Shown one piece after another: positions 48,834-58,738 of a DNA stretch of 64,000 bases (positions within the stretch are counted from its first letter, which is position 1; the number at the start of each line of letters is the position of its first letter). This DNA is from Akkermansia muciniphila (GTDB lineage: Bacteria > Verrucomicrobiota > Verrucomicrobiia > Opitutales > Opitutaceae), in assembly GCA_945898185.1 (NCBI GenBank), contig CAMDHP010000001.1, positions 26,534 through 90,533 on the forward strand, written 5' to 3'. Under the pieces are notes generated by a model, which ran no database searches, was not told where the DNA came from, and was given only the letters and a program-made list of their open reading frames with translations. Both the position numbers and the translations under genes were made by a program.

Positions 48834-50033
48834 GTGTCGTCTTCGCCCCAACCCAAGATCCTCGTCGCCATGTCCGGCGGGGTCGACAGCTCCGTCGCCG
48901 CCCTTATCCTGCGCGATCAAGGCGTCGCCATCGAGGGCGCCTACATGAAAAACTGGATCAACGAGGACAACATCGTCGGCGACTGCCCATGGGAACAGGA
49001 CATTACCGACGCCCGCCGCGTCGCCGACCAGCTCGGTATCCCCTTCCGGGTCGTGAATCTCATGGACGAATACCGCGAACGCGTCGTCTCGTATCTACTC
49101 GAAGGATACAAGACCGGCCTCACCCCCAACCCCGACGTGATGTGCAACCGCGAGATCAAGTTTGGCGTGCTTCGCCAATGGGCGCTCGATCACGGTTTCT
49201 CCGCCGTCGCCACCGGACACTACGCCCGCCGCGCCCCTCTTCCGCCCTCGCCCCCCCCACCCCTTCGCTCCCCTTCACCGCCTACTTTTCTCCCCTCCCC
49301 AAACTCATGTCTATCGATGATTGACATGCTGCCGCCACCCGACGCCCCGGCCTTCGCGCTGCTTGAAGGCGCCGACCCCAACAAGGACCAGTCCTACTTC
49401 CTCGCATTCCTTTCGCAGGCCCAGCTCCGCGACGCCCGCTTCCCCGTCGGCGATCTGCTCAAACCGGAGCTCCGCGCTCTCGCCCGCCGCGCCGGACTCG
49501 CCACGGCAGAAAAGAAAGACAGCCAAGGCATCTGCTTCATCGGCCAGGTCAAAATGGCCGACTTCCTCCGTGCCTACGTGCCCGACGCACCGGGCCCAAT
49601 CGTCCGCTCCGCCGACGGCATCATTCTCGGCGAGCATCGCGGCTTGCACTTTTTCACCTTGGGCCAGCGCAAGGGCATCGGCGTGCCGTCAAACACAGAC
49701 AACAAAGCCTACGTCGTCGTCGGCAAACGCGCCGCCGACCGCGCCCTTCTCGTCGCCTTCGACGAGGCCGCCGCGCCCGGTCTCTTCACCAGCGAGGTCC
49801 ACGTCCATGGTTTGCGCTGGAACACACCCACCCCACCCTCGCCCGCCAGCAGTCCCGTCGCGCTTGAGGGTCGTGTCCGCTACCGCGACCCGCGCGTGCC
49901 GCTTCACTTTACGCCGACCGGCCCGGACACCGCGCACATCGTTTTTAGCGAGCCCCAGCGCGGCCTCGCCGCCGGCCAGATCATCGCCCTCTACGACGGC
50001 CCTCGCCTGCTCGGCGGCGGCGTTTACGCCTAG
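48834..50033 (+). CDS. mnmA: tRNA 2-thiouridylase MnmA
   Basis: 399 residues with a GTG start ([20 protein letters not shown]). Thiolates uridine 34 of Lys, Glu and Gln tRNAs. PP-loop SGGVDSS at 14-20; catalytic cysteines Cys104 (in [10 protein letters not shown]) and Cys234 (in [10 protein letters not shown]). In E. coli MnmA they are 97 residues apart, here 130: an extra Pro/Ser-rich segment (about 136-172, [20 protein letters not shown] onward) sits between ATGHYAR and [18 protein letters not shown] 48780 is an alternative start but its leader has no family content. Confidence 0.92.
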   Translation: MSSSPQPKILVAMSGGVDSSVAALILRDQGVAIEGAYMKNWINEDNIVGDCPWEQDITDARRVADQLGIPFRVVNLMDEYRERVVSYLLEGYKTGLTPNPDVMCNREIKFGVLRQWALDHGFSAVATGHYARRAPLPPSPPPPLRSPSPPTFLPSPNSCLSMIDMLPPPDAPAFALLEGADPNKDQSYFLAFLSQAQLRDARFPVGDLLKPELRALARRAGLATAEKKDSQGICFIGQVKMADFLRAYVPDAPGPIVRSADGIILGEHRGLHFFTLGQRKGIGVPSNTDNKAYVVVGKRAADRALLVAFDEAAAPGLFTSEVHVHGLRWNTPTPPSPASSPVALEGRVRYRDPRVPLHFTPTGPDTAHIVFSEPQRGLAAGQIIALYDGPRLLGGGVYA

Positions 50034-50424
50034 TGTAGCCCGTCGTTAATCCTGTTACGAATGGTATGCCATTTGAGGCGATTTTACCGATCACCGCAGG
50101 TCTTTTTTCACGGGCGCGCTTAGAGCATTTTAAGTAAAATTGTAGCCATTTTGAGGTAGGGCGGGCCCAGCAGGGCCGCCCTACCTCAGAATTACCCTAA
50201 TTCTAGCTAGAGTTTAATTTAAACTGTTCTAATTCTCCTTTGCTAAAAATCAGAAATTGGCCGCAAAAGGTCGCAGAAGGCGCAATAAAGAAAGCTCGTT
50301 TTGGCGCATTTTGAGCCTTTTTTTCGGCCATTCTCCGGCGGTTTCCCAGTGATAAATACCTTTTTATCGTGAGCTCTTAGCCGTAAGGTGTCGACGAGGG
50401 CCATGCGACCCGGTCCGAGCCGCG
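50034..50424. other. Gene-free region between mnmA and the dehydrogenase gene
   Basis: Holds the MITE-like element at 50120-50232 and, around 50255-50300, a GGCCGCAAAAGGTCGCAGAA-type arm of the intergenic repeat family. The rest shows no gene and no RNA I recognise. Confidence 0.6.
50120..50232. repeat. MITE-like element: 20-bp imperfect terminal inverted repeats around a strong hairpin
   Basis: Ends TTAGAGCATTTTAAGTAAAA (50120-50139) and, inverted, TTAGAACAGTTTAAATTAAA (50213-50232) match at 16 of 20 positions. Inside, TGAGGTAGGGCGG (50152-50164) pairs with its complement near 50176-50188, extended by GGGCCC-type bases with one bulge and an AGCA loop. No open frame. Target-site duplication not evident to me. 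Confidence 0.55.
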
Positions 50425-51330
50425 TCACGCCCCGTTGAGCAACGTGATCATCACCGAGAAATCCGAGTCGCCCAGGCCGCGCGACTCGGCGGTCTTGAGC
50501 TGCTGCCGCGCCGCGTCCATCGCGGGCAGTTCAGTGCATCCGGCGGCGGCGGCCGCGAGGCGCAGATCTTTGTGCAGATGTTTTACCGAGAACTGCGGCG
50601 CGAAATCACCGGCGCGTAGCTTTGGCTCCTTCAACTTCACCAAGCCGGAATAGCTCACGTTTTTGGCCAGCGCACCGTAGAACACATCGTCCCCGATGCC
50701 CGCCGCCGCCGCCAGGGTGCGCGCCTCGGCCAGTCCCTGCATCTGCACCGCGATATTAAGATTCATCGCGAGCTTGAGCGTCGCCGCCTGACGGTTGTCG
50801 CCTATACAAAAACGCGTGCCCGAGACCAACCCCAAGACCGGCTCGAGCGCCGCGATCAGCGCGGCGTCGCCCCCGAGGTAGAACACGATCTCGCGCCGCT
50901 CCGCCGCCGGCTTGCTGCCAGTGAACGGGGCCTCCAGGTAACGCGCGCCGCTGGCGGCCACCGAGACGCGAAACTCCTCCGAAGACGCGGGGTCTATCGT
51001 GCTCGACTGCACCACAATCTTGCCCGGCCCGAGCACCGGCATGATGCGGGCGAGCAGGGCGCGCACCGCCGCCGGATCGGCCACCACGATGTGAACTATC
51101 CCCGCCGCCGAGGCCACCGCCTCCGGCGTGTCGAGCCAGGCGGGCGCATCCGGTTGCGGCGAGCGGTTCCATGTTCCGGTGAGCACGCCGGCGGCGGCGT
51201 AATGGCGCGCCCAGATTCCCCCGATGATACCAAGGCCGAGCACGCCGACTCGCGGTAGTCCGCCGGTTGATACAAATTCGGGCGCGGCGGCGGCGCCCGC
51301 GGTTGAAGAATTTCGGGACGGAGGGTTCAT
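50425..51330 (-). CDS. NAD(P)-dependent beta-hydroxyacid dehydrogenase family protein
   Basis: 301 residues. Rossmann NAD(P)-binding motif GVLGLGIIGG near 29-38; the substrate-binding segment FTGSKPAAERREIVFYLGG (DAPVSGG-equivalent), the catalytic-Lys region RQAATLKLAMNLNIAVQMQGLAEA and the C-terminal all-alpha domain SVKHLHKDLRLAAAAAG (KDL-type motif). These are the four 3-hydroxyisobutyrate dehydrogenase family signatures. Substrate class may be glyoxylate/succinic semialdehyde or tartronate semialdehyde; undecided. It diverges from trxB. A Met beyond the Ala/Pro-rich leader is not available, so the start at 51330 is kept. Confidence 0.85.
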   Translation of the reverse strand: MNPPSRNSSTAGAAAAPEFVSTGGLPRVGVLGLGIIGGIWARHYAAAGVLTGTWNRSPQPDAPAWLDTPEAVASAAGIVHIVVADPAAVRALLARIMPVLGPGKIVVQSSTIDPASSEEFRVSVAASGARYLEAPFTGSKPAAERREIVFYLGGDAALIAALEPVLGLVSGTRFCIGDNRQAATLKLAMNLNIAVQMQGLAEARTLAAAAGIGDDVFYGALAKNVSYSGLVKLKEPKLRAGDFAPQFSVKHLHKDLRLAAAAAGCTELPAMDAARQQLKTAESRGLGDSDFSVMITLLNGA

Positions 51331-51538
51331 CGCAGGATTTTGTGCAGCTCAGGCGCGAACGACGCGAAGTCAATCAGCGCACTCCGGACGGCCGCTTTTG
51401 CCGGCGAAGAGGGTGCCTTGTCGGTCTTTGTGCAGATTCACGAAAAAATATCTGGGATTTGACGAAACACGCCTTGGCTGTTGCCAGCCCTGAGCCAAAG
51501 TGTCCGCTTGGTTTCAATATCCCTTCATCTTTAAAACT

Positions 51539-52483
51539 ATGTCCTCTCCTGTCGAAAACGTCGTAATCATAGGCACCGGTTGCGCCGGCCTCACCGCCGC
51601 CATCTACGCTGCCCGATCCAACCTCAACCCGCTGGTGCTTGAGGGGCCCCTGCCGGGCGGCCAGCTCACCACCACCAGCGAGGTGGAGAACTTCCCCGGC
51701 TTTGCGCACGGGGTAGACGGTTTTCAACTCACCCAAAACATGCGCGAGCAGGCCACGCGCTTCGGCACCCGTTTTGAGCAAGCCCTCGTCACCGCCGTGG
51801 ACTTCACGGCTTCCCCGCGCAAACTTGTGGTTGGCGATCGTGAGATTTTTGCCAAGTCCGTCATCATCGCCACTGGCGCCTCGCCACGCATGACCGGCAT
51901 CCCCGGCGAGAAGGAACTCTACGGCGGCAAGGGAGTGACGACCTGCGCGACCTGCGACGGCGCCTTCTACCGCAAAATGGAGGTCGCGGTGCTCGGCGGC
52001 GGCGACAGCGCGGCCGAGGAGGCCCTTTTCCTCACCCGCTTCGCCAGCAAAGTTTACCTGGTGCACCGCCGCGACTCGTTGCGCGCCTCCAAGATCATGT
52101 CCGACCGCGCGACCTCTCACGAAAAAATCCAGATGGTCTGGGACACCGTGCCGGTCGAGGTTTTGGGCGTTCCCGAGGGCTTGGTGAGTGGCCTGAAGGT
52201 TAAAAACCTAAAAACCGGCATCGAGTCCGTGCTGCCCGTGAAAGGCGTCTTCGTCGCCATCGGCCATACGCCGAACACGGGTCCGTTCACCCCTGCGATC
52301 GCGGTGGACGAGGGCGGCTATTTCAAACCCGCAGCGGGCTCGCAGGTGCAGACGAACATCCCCGGCGTCTACGTCGCGGGGGACTGCTCCGACCACGTTT
52401 ACCGCCAGGCCATCACTGCCGCCGGCATGGGCTGCCAGGCCGCCATCGAAGCCGAACGCTGGCTCGCCGAACGCGAAGGCTGA
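51539..52483 (+). CDS. trxB: Thioredoxin-disulfide reductase
   Basis: 314 residues. FAD motif [20 protein letters not shown] (GxGxxG), NADP motif [17 protein letters not shown], and redox-active CATC at 136-139 in [11 protein letters not shown], as in E. coli TrxB (135-138). The C-terminal [20 protein letters not shown] is the FAD-binding end. Cytoplasmic enzyme passing NADPH electrons to thioredoxin. ATG 51539 ([11 protein letters not shown]) is chosen over an ATG at 51500 whose leader is not conserved-looking. Confidence 0.95.
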   Translation: MSSPVENVVIIGTGCAGLTAAIYAARSNLNPLVLEGPLPGGQLTTTSEVENFPGFAHGVDGFQLTQNMREQATRFGTRFEQALVTAVDFTASPRKLVVGDREIFAKSVIIATGASPRMTGIPGEKELYGGKGVTTCATCDGAFYRKMEVAVLGGGDSAAEEALFLTRFASKVYLVHRRDSLRASKIMSDRATSHEKIQMVWDTVPVEVLGVPEGLVSGLKVKNLKTGIESVLPVKGVFVAIGHTPNTGPFTPAIAVDEGGYFKPAAGSQVQTNIPGVYVAGDCSDHVYRQAITAAGMGCQAAIEAERWLAEREG

Positions 52484-52648
52484 GCCCCGCGCTTCCTAAA
52501 CCCCCGCATCGTTCTTGTCGTCGGATACATCGTCCTTATCGCCACAAGGAAGATGTTGTTCGAGGTGAGATCCGCGGGATTACCTAAGGAGCGCAGTCCT
52601 GCCCGTTGCCCTTATCCCATTTCCCGAGGAAACATGCCGAAAGCCTAT

Positions 52649-52692
52649 TTAGAATAATTCCAATTCGCACTTGCTGTTTAGAATGATTCTCG
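52649..52692 (+). promoter_or_regulatory. Two PerR/Fur-box-like sites upstream of the Fur-family gene
   Basis: TTAGAATAATTCCAA (52649-52663) is a 7-1-7 near-palindrome of the PerR-box pattern TTATAATNATTATAA. TTAGAATGATTCTCG (52678-52692) repeats its left half with a weaker right half, 29 bases downstream. They lie 43-86 bases before the regulator's start, as expected for an autoregulated promoter. Confidence 0.55.
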
Positions 52693-52734
52693 TTCTCTGC
52701 GTCTCCGTTTAAGCTTTTCCTATTCCATTTTTGC

Positions 52735-53181
52735 ATGCGCCCCACCTCCGAAGATCAGCCCGCCAACCTTGCCGAACGCTTGGAGCACCGCGGTTTGCGT
52801 AATACCACCCAGCGCGAGGTCATTTATCGGGCCTTGCACGAGCGTCGCGACCACCCGACCGCCGACGAGGTTCACGCCCGTGTTCGTCCCGACCTGCCGT
52901 CCATCTCTCTCGCCACGGTTTACAACTGCCTCGAAACCCTCGTGCAGTGCGATCTCGTCCGCCAGGTAAACTTCGAGCGCGAGCCCACCCGCTACTGTCC
53001 TAATCTTAAGCCACACGCCCACTTCCACGATCAGGCCACCGGCTCCACCCTCGACATTGATCTGCCGCCCGAGCTTCTCGCTCAGGTAAAAGCAATCCTG
53101 CCCGCGAGCTACCAAGCCGACTTCGTCGAGATCACCTTCCACGGCCGGACCACGACGAAACTAGTTCCAAGCACCAAGTAA
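52735..53181 (+). CDS. Fur-family metal/peroxide-sensing repressor
   Basis: 148 residues. Winged-helix half: [50 protein letters not shown], the classic Fur DNA-recognition region [10 protein letters not shown]. Dimerisation half: [20 protein letters not shown] with the His-rich regulatory metal site. The paired CxxC structural-zinc motifs of many Fur/PerR proteins are absent. Upstream sites look more like PerR than Fur boxes. It precedes sufC by 58 bases, so it may control the suf genes in response to iron or peroxide; this is by context. Confidence 0.88.
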   Translation: MRPTSEDQPANLAERLEHRGLRNTTQREVIYRALHERRDHPTADEVHARVRPDLPSISLATVYNCLETLVQCDLVRQVNFEREPTRYCPNLKPHAHFHDQATGSTLDIDLPPELLAQVKAILPASYQADFVEITFHGRTTTKLVPSTK

Positions 53182-53239
53182 CCAGCTGCTAGCGACTCGT
53201 CCTCCCTTCAACTTAATCTTTCAACTTAAACTTTTCATC

Positions 53240-54004
53240 ATGCCATCCCTCGAAATCCGCGATCTCTTCGTCGCCCTCTCCGCGACTCCCGACAAGCCCA
53301 TTGTAAAGGGTCTTACCCTCACGATTCGCACCGGCGAGGTGCATGCCATCATGGGGCCAAACGGCACCGGCAAATCCACCCTTTCCAAGGCCATCGCCGG
53401 CCATCCCGACTACGTCATCACCTCCGGCGACGTCCTCCTCGACGGCAAGTCCATCCTCGCGATGGAGCCCGACCAGCGCGCCCGCGCCGGCATTTTCCTC
53501 GCCTTCCAATACCCGTCCGAAATCCCCGGTGTCACCATCGCCAACTTCGTCCGTGCCGCCGTCCAAGCCCGCCTCGCCGAGGGCGAGGACCTCGACGCCA
53601 CCGCTTACTACAAGCGGCTCTACTCCAAGATGGATCTCCTTAAGATCGACCGGAAGTTCACTTCCCGCGCGGTCAACGAGGGCTTTTCCGGCGGCGAGAA
53701 AAAGCGCTGCGAAATCCTCCAGATGGCGATGCTTGAGCCCACTTTCGCCCTCATGGACGAAACCGACTCCGGCCTCGACATTGACGCTCTCCGCATCGTC
53801 GCCGAGGGCGTCGAGGCCATGCGCGGCGACAAGTTTGGCGTCATGCTCATCACCCACTATCAACGTCTGCTCGACTACATCGTGCCCGACTTCGTTCACG
53901 TGATGTATGACGGCCGCATCGTAAAATCCGGCGACAAGTCCCTCGCTCTCGAACTCGAGGCCAAGGGCTACGACTGGATCAAACAAGAACTCGCCACCGC
54001 CTAA
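53240..54004 (+). CDS. sufC: Fe-S assembly ATPase SufC
   Basis: 254 residues. Walker [11 protein letters not shown] (38-47), the SufC-type Q-loop [16 protein letters not shown], signature [14 protein letters not shown], Walker [13 protein letters not shown] and H-switch [11 protein letters not shown]. The ATPase drives conformational change of the SufBCD scaffold that builds Fe-S clusters under stress or as the housekeeping route. First gene of sufC-sufB-sufD here; the more common order is sufB-sufC-sufD. Confidence 0.96.
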   Translation: MPSLEIRDLFVALSATPDKPIVKGLTLTIRTGEVHAIMGPNGTGKSTLSKAIAGHPDYVITSGDVLLDGKSILAMEPDQRARAGIFLAFQYPSEIPGVTIANFVRAAVQARLAEGEDLDATAYYKRLYSKMDLLKIDRKFTSRAVNEGFSGGEKKRCEILQMAMLEPTFALMDETDSGLDIDALRIVAEGVEAMRGDKFGVMLITHYQRLLDYIVPDFVHVMYDGRIVKSGDKSLALELEAKGYDWIKQELATA

Positions 54005-54062
54005 TATTATCTGACCTCCCTGATTTTCAGGTTTCAGGTCTCCACCCTCAGCCCTTCCGAAA

Positions 54063-55538
54063 ATGAAGCCTCCTTCCGATCTCCTCGCCCCACCCGACGC
54101 CCTCCTCGAATCCGAGGCAGACACTTCCGTCGCCATGGAAAACCCCACCGTCGGCATCGACCAAACCGCCGGCGACTTCACCTACGACGTCAAATACGCC
54201 TATGACGCCGGCTCCGGTCTCTCCGAAGACACCATCCGCTACATCTCCGACGTCAAAAAGGAGGCCTCCTGGATCCTCGATTTCCGTCTGAAGGCCTACC
54301 AGACCTTCCTCTCCAAGCCCATGCCCACCCACTGGGCGACCAAGGACCTCGAGAACATCGATTTTAACAAAATCCGCTACTACCTCTCCCAAGGCACCAA
54401 GCCCAAACGCACGTGGGATGAGGTCCCGGACGACATCAAAAAGACCTTTGAGCGCCTCGGCATCCCCGAGCAGGAGCGCAAGTTCCTCGCTGGCGTCGAG
54501 GCCCAGTTCGACAGCGAGGCCGCGTATTCAAACGTCAAGGACATCGTCGCCAAGCAGGGCGTCATCTTCTGTAACTCCACCGAGGCCCTCCGCGAGCACC
54601 CCGAGCTCTTCCGCAAGTGGTTCGGCAAGGTCATCCCCACTGGCGACAACAAGTTCTCCGCTCTCAACAGCGCCGTGTTCTCCGGCGGCTCCTTCATCTA
54701 CGTGCCCAAGGGCGTGAAGGTCGCCATGCCGCTCCAGGCCTACTTCCGCATCAACGCGGAAAACTTCGGCCAATTCGAGCGCACCCTCATTATCGCCGAC
54801 GAGGGCGCCGAGGTCACCTATATGGAGGGCTGCACCGCGCCCAAGTTCTCCACCTCCACCCTCCACTCCGCCGTGGTCGAGCTCGTCGCCCTCAAGGGCG
54901 CGAAGATCCAATACATCACCGTCCAAAACTGGGCCAATAACGTGTTTAATCTCGTCACCAAGCGCGCCATCGCCATGGAAGACGCCGAGGTTAAGTGGAT
55001 TGATTGCAACATCGGCAGTCGTCTTACCATGAAGTATCCCGGCGTCATCCTGAAGGGGAAGCGCGCCCGCGGCGAAGTCATCTCCATTGCCCTCGCCAAC
55101 GACGGCCAGCACCAGGTCACCGGCGCCAAGATGGTCCACGCCGCCGACGACACCACCTCCGTCATCGTCGCGAAGTCCATCAGCGTCGGCCAGGGCCGCT
55201 CCACCTACCGCGGCGTCGTCCATATACCGAAGCACTTGAAGGGCTGCAAAAACAACACCGAGTGCGACGCGCTTCTCATCAATTCCAACAGCCGCACCGA
55301 CACCTATCCGGCCATCGTCGTGCGTGGCGACACCCATGCCGTCCAACACGAGGCCAGCGTGTCGAAAATTTCGGAAGACATGATCTTCTACATGCAGCAA
55401 CGCGGCCTCACCGAAGCCCAGGCGATGAGCCTTGCGGTAAACGGCTTCGTCAACGACCTCGTCCGCCAGTTCCCCATGGAATACAGCGTCGAGCTCAAAC
55501 GCCTCATCGACCTCGAAATGGAAGGCTCCGTCGGCTGA
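54063..55538 (+). CDS. sufB: Fe-S cluster scaffold subunit SufB
   Basis: 491 residues, full length. SufB landmarks: [21 protein letters not shown] near the start, [67 protein letters not shown], the cluster-region [33 protein letters not shown]-like, [19 protein letters not shown] and [20 protein letters not shown]. Assembles nascent clusters with SufC and SufD. A spare leader residue set [10 protein letters not shown] precedes the conserved part; the second Met (residue 25, MENPTVG) is an alternative start. Confidence 0.96.
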   Translation: MKPPSDLLAPPDALLESEADTSVAMENPTVGIDQTAGDFTYDVKYAYDAGSGLSEDTIRYISDVKKEASWILDFRLKAYQTFLSKPMPTHWATKDLENIDFNKIRYYLSQGTKPKRTWDEVPDDIKKTFERLGIPEQERKFLAGVEAQFDSEAAYSNVKDIVAKQGVIFCNSTEALREHPELFRKWFGKVIPTGDNKFSALNSAVFSGGSFIYVPKGVKVAMPLQAYFRINAENFGQFERTLIIADEGAEVTYMEGCTAPKFSTSTLHSAVVELVALKGAKIQYITVQNWANNVFNLVTKRAIAMEDAEVKWIDCNIGSRLTMKYPGVILKGKRARGEVISIALANDGQHQVTGAKMVHAADDTTSVIVAKSISVGQGRSTYRGVVHIPKHLKGCKNNTECDALLINSNSRTDTYPAIVVRGDTHAVQHEASVSKISEDMIFYMQQRGLTEAQAMSLAVNGFVNDLVRQFPMEYSVELKRLIDLEMEGSVG

Positions 55539-55542
55539 TCAA

Positions 55543-55641
55543 ATCTTTCTCTAGTTTCTTTCTCTTACTCTTTCTCTGATCGCAATCGGTGAACGGAGCC
55601 GGAGGGAGAAAGAGAAAGATTAAGAATTAAGAGAAAGATTC
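55543..55641. repeat. Inverted repeat of the CTTTCTCTTACTC family inside the suf operon
   Basis: Left arm 55543-55578 (AATCTTTCTCTAG...) and right arm 55607-55641 (...AAGAGAAAGATT) are inverted, imperfect copies. The hairpin starts 4 bases after the sufB stop and ends just before sufD. Confidence 0.65.
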
Positions 55642-55648
55642 ACCAAAC

Positions 55649-56965
55649 ATGTCCGCTCCCGCCCTTTCCTCCTCCGCCCTCCCCGGCCTCGACTCCGTAC
55701 TCTTCGCCGCCCACCTTTCCGAGCGCGCCTCCCTGCCCGCCTGGTGGCTCGAAGCCAAGAAGGCCGCGTGGAACCAGTTCCTCGCCCTTCCCCAGCCCTC
55801 GCGCACCGATGAGAACTGGCGCTTCTCCAATCTAAAGGATCTCAATCTCGACGGCTTCACCCTGCCCGAGGACGCCTCGCAAAAGATCGCCAGCTCCGCG
55901 ACCTTCCCGCAGACCGCCGAGCTCGTCTTCTCGAATCGCCAGCTCGTCACCCGCAGCACCTTACCCGCCGACCTCGCCGCCAAAGGCGTAATCTTCGCCC
56001 CGCTCGACGAGGCCCTCCGCGACCATGGCGACCTCGTTAAACAGTATTTCCAAAAACACCCGGCCAGCCTCGGCTCGGAAAAGTTCGTCGCACTCAACAC
56101 CGCGCTCACCGCGTCCGGCGCGTTTCTCTACGTGCCCGCCGGCGTCGAAGTCGCCCTGCCTTTCGTCATCCAGCACACGCTGACCGGGGCAAATGTCGCC
56201 ACCTTCCCGCACACGCTCGTCGTTCTCGGCCCACGCGCCAAGGCCACCGTGGTCGAGTTCTTCGTCTCCGGCGGCACCGCCACCGAGCGCCAGCTCGCCG
56301 CCGGCGTGAACGATCTCCACGCCGCCGAGGGCGCGCAGCTCACCTATGTCGGCGCCCAGCACTGGAGCCGCGAGACCCTTTCCTTTCAGGTCAACAGTAT
56401 CGCCGTCGAGCGCGACGCCCGCGTGCTCGCCCTCAACCTCCACCTCGGCGGCCGCCAATCCCGCCACGAGTCGCACTCCCGCCTCCTCGGCCCGGGAGCG
56501 CACTCCGAGATGCTCGCGCTCACCGTCGCCAGCGGCGCCCGCGAGTTCGACCAGCGCACGCTCCAGACCCACATCGCGCCCAACACCACGTCGAACCTGC
56601 TCTACAAAAACGCCCTGCTCGACACCGCGAAGACAATTTTCTCCGGCCTCATCATCGTCGAGCCCGACGCGCAAAAGACCGACGCCTATCAGAAAAACCG
56701 CAACCTGATGCTCAGCGACGAAGCCGAGGCCCACAGTCTGCCCGGCTTGGAAATCCGGGCCAACGACGTGCGTTGCAGCCACGGCAGCACCAGCGCCCGC
56801 ATAGATTCCGAGCAGGAGTTCTACCTCCAAGCCCGCGGCATCAACCCGACCGAAGCCCGCCGCCTGCTCGTCTCCGCCTTCTTCGAGGAAGTCCTCAACA
56901 AGCTCGACGACGAAGTGCTCCACTCCGCCTTGACCGCCCTCATCGCCAGCCAGTTTAAGAGATAG
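55649..56965 (+). CDS. sufD: Fe-S cluster assembly subunit SufD
   Basis: 438 residues. SufD landmarks: DENWRFSNLKDLNLDGFTLPED, FVALNTALTASGAFLYVPAGVEVALPFVIQH, LNLHLGGRQSRHESHSRLLG, FDQRTLQTHIAPNTTSNLLYKNALLDTAKTIFSGLI and DDVRCSHGST (seen as NDVRCSHGST). It partners SufB and SufC. The cysteine desulfurase SufS and SufE/SufU do not follow; a decayed gene lies next. The long antisense frame over this gene is a shadow. Confidence 0.95.
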   Translation: MSAPALSSSALPGLDSVLFAAHLSERASLPAWWLEAKKAAWNQFLALPQPSRTDENWRFSNLKDLNLDGFTLPEDASQKIASSATFPQTAELVFSNRQLVTRSTLPADLAAKGVIFAPLDEALRDHGDLVKQYFQKHPASLGSEKFVALNTALTASGAFLYVPAGVEVALPFVIQHTLTGANVATFPHTLVVLGPRAKATVVEFFVSGGTATERQLAAGVNDLHAAEGAQLTYVGAQHWSRETLSFQVNSIAVERDARVLALNLHLGGRQSRHESHSRLLGPGAHSEMLALTVASGAREFDQRTLQTHIAPNTTSNLLYKNALLDTAKTIFSGLIIVEPDAQKTDAYQKNRNLMLSDEAEAHSLPGLEIRANDVRCSHGSTSARIDSEQEFYLQARGINPTEARRLLVSAFFEEVLNKLDDEVLHSALTALIASQFKR

Positions 56966-56998
56966 ACTGGTCCATTCGGTTCGATCGTCCGAACTTTT

Positions 56999-58280
56999 AT
57001 GGATCTTGCCGCAGGCAACTCTGCCGCGTCGTCGGACCGCATCACCGACCTCGGCCTCGGCAAAGCAGTCGCCGACGGCGACGGCACAAGACCGGCCTGC
57101 GCCGGAGACAGCGACAGCACGAATGCCAACCGCACCTACGGCATCACCCGGCGCGGTCTCACCACCGGTGTGAACTTGCACATGATCGTGAGCACCGCCG
57201 CCTCCCAAGAGCAGGACGACCACAACAACCCGTCCATCACCGTGCTGCCGGACGGCAAGCTCCTGATTCTCTGATCCAAACAAAACAGCACCGCCGCCTA
57301 ATATCAGCGCACTTCGCTCGTGCCGCTGCCCACCACCGCCGCCGATTGGGGGCCGGAAATTACGCGCAACGTCGCGGCCTCGAACACTTACGCCAACACC
57401 TACCGGCTCAGCGCAGAGGCCAACGCGCTCTATAACTTCCACCGCTGCGTGAACTTCAACCCCACGCTCACCCTTTCGACCGACAACGGCGCGTCATGGG
57501 GCACCGCCCGCCTGCTTATCGGCACTGGCGCGGGCGGCATCCGCCCCTACCCGCGCTACTGCTCCAACGGGGTGGACCGCGTTGATCTCATCTCCACCGA
57601 ATGCCATCCGCGCGACGTCGCGAATTCCGTTTACCACATGTATAACCCGCCGGTTCGTTTTACAAAACCGACGGAACCTTCATCAAATCCCTCGCCAACC
57701 TACCGCTCGACCAAGACGCCGGCGAGCGCGGCAGCGTGCTCTACTCCTACTCCGAGGCGGCGTGGGGCGCCGGGCAGGGCCCCAACGACTGGGTCCTCAC
57801 CGGACGCGGCTGGACCCGGGACGTCCACTACGGCCAGGACGGCGCACCGATCGCGGTTTTCCAAGTGCAGCGCGACGATCAAAACGCTAACGACTGGAAA
57901 AAGATCGCATCTACTACTGCTACGCACGCTGGACCGGCGCCAGGTGGGAACGTCGCTTTATCGCGCAAGGCGGCAGACCGATTTACGCGGCGGAGGACGA
58001 CTACGGAGGCGCCAAGTGCCTCGACTCGGAGGATCCGCGCGTCGTCTATTTCTCCACCAACACCGCCACCCCGCTGGACGTAAGCCGCATTGATAACGTG
58101 GCCCTGAACGCGAACGAACGCTACGAACTCTATCGCGGCTTCACCGCCGACGGCGGCCTCACTTTCACGTGGACGCAGGTCACCGCGAACTCCGACGCGG
58201 AAAACCTTCGTGCTATCGTCCCGGACAAACACGGGCGCACGGAATGCCTGCTATGGTTCAACGGCACCTACACCACCTAA
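56999..58280 (+). pseudogene. Decayed BNR_4-type (sialidase-like propeller) gene
   Basis: Conceptual pieces join into one BNR_4 family protein. Piece 1 (56999-57271) contains QEQDDHNNPSITVLPDGKLL, then TGA at 57272 and TAA at 57299. Piece 2, same frame, runs from TSLVPLPTTAADWGPEI to TLSTDNGASWGTARLL and ISTECHPRDVANSVYHMY. Near 57648 the frame shifts to [18 protein letters not shown]...[19 protein letters not shown], and near 57900 (A-run) to [12 protein letters not shown]...[20 protein letters not shown] and FNGTYTT with stop at 58278. Two nonsense and two frameshift lesions; the N-terminus and any signal peptide seem lost too. Function was probably polysaccharide-related. Confidence 0.85.
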
Positions 58281-58738
58281 GCCCGTTTCTCCACCCGCGT
58301 GCTGGCGCGCATAGGCACTTCTCGTTGACGCTGTTTCCAAATTGGCAGAAGGCCAATAGCGTCCCGACGATCTGCCGGCGATGGACGCTCCAGACTAAAG
58401 CGTTATAGCATTCACCCTAAAAACGGCATTAAAGAACCGCGGATTGCGCAGATGAACGCGGATACCAGAAGATTGCCCAAGGTCGCTGTATCACCCGGAG
58501 GATGAGTTCCTCTGATGCCAGTCTCCCCTATCTTTCAGACTTTAACGCAAAGACGTAGAGGCGCGTAGATAAGCGGAGGAACGCTTCAGCTCCAGGTCGG
58601 TGCCCCCTTTGCTTCTTCGCGACTTTGCGTTGATAAAGTCTCCTTTACCCGAGACCTTGGTTTTATTCGCTCGATCCGCGTAATCCGCGGTCGGTTTGGC
58701 CTGCTGCTTCTTAGTTCAACAGGAAATTGCTCCGAACG
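58281..58738. repeat. Gene-free stretch: composite palindromic repeat, reverse copy of the 2.4-kb element
   Basis: 58410-58511 matches 2425-2525 on the opposite strand (shared words TATCCGCGT, GCAATCCGCGG-like and GCCGTTTTTAGG). ACCGCGGATTGCGCAGAT (58436-58453) faces ATCCGCGTAATCCGCGGT (58674-58691). Nested inside, GACTTTAACGCAAAG (58538-58552) faces CTTTGCGTTGATAAAGTC (58623-58640). No gene is present. Confidence 0.7.

Noticed and set aside
55961-57442. 493-residue open frame antisense to sufD
   Set aside because: Shadow frame; it crosses from sufD into the pseudogene, which no real gene would be expected to do, and lacks motifs.
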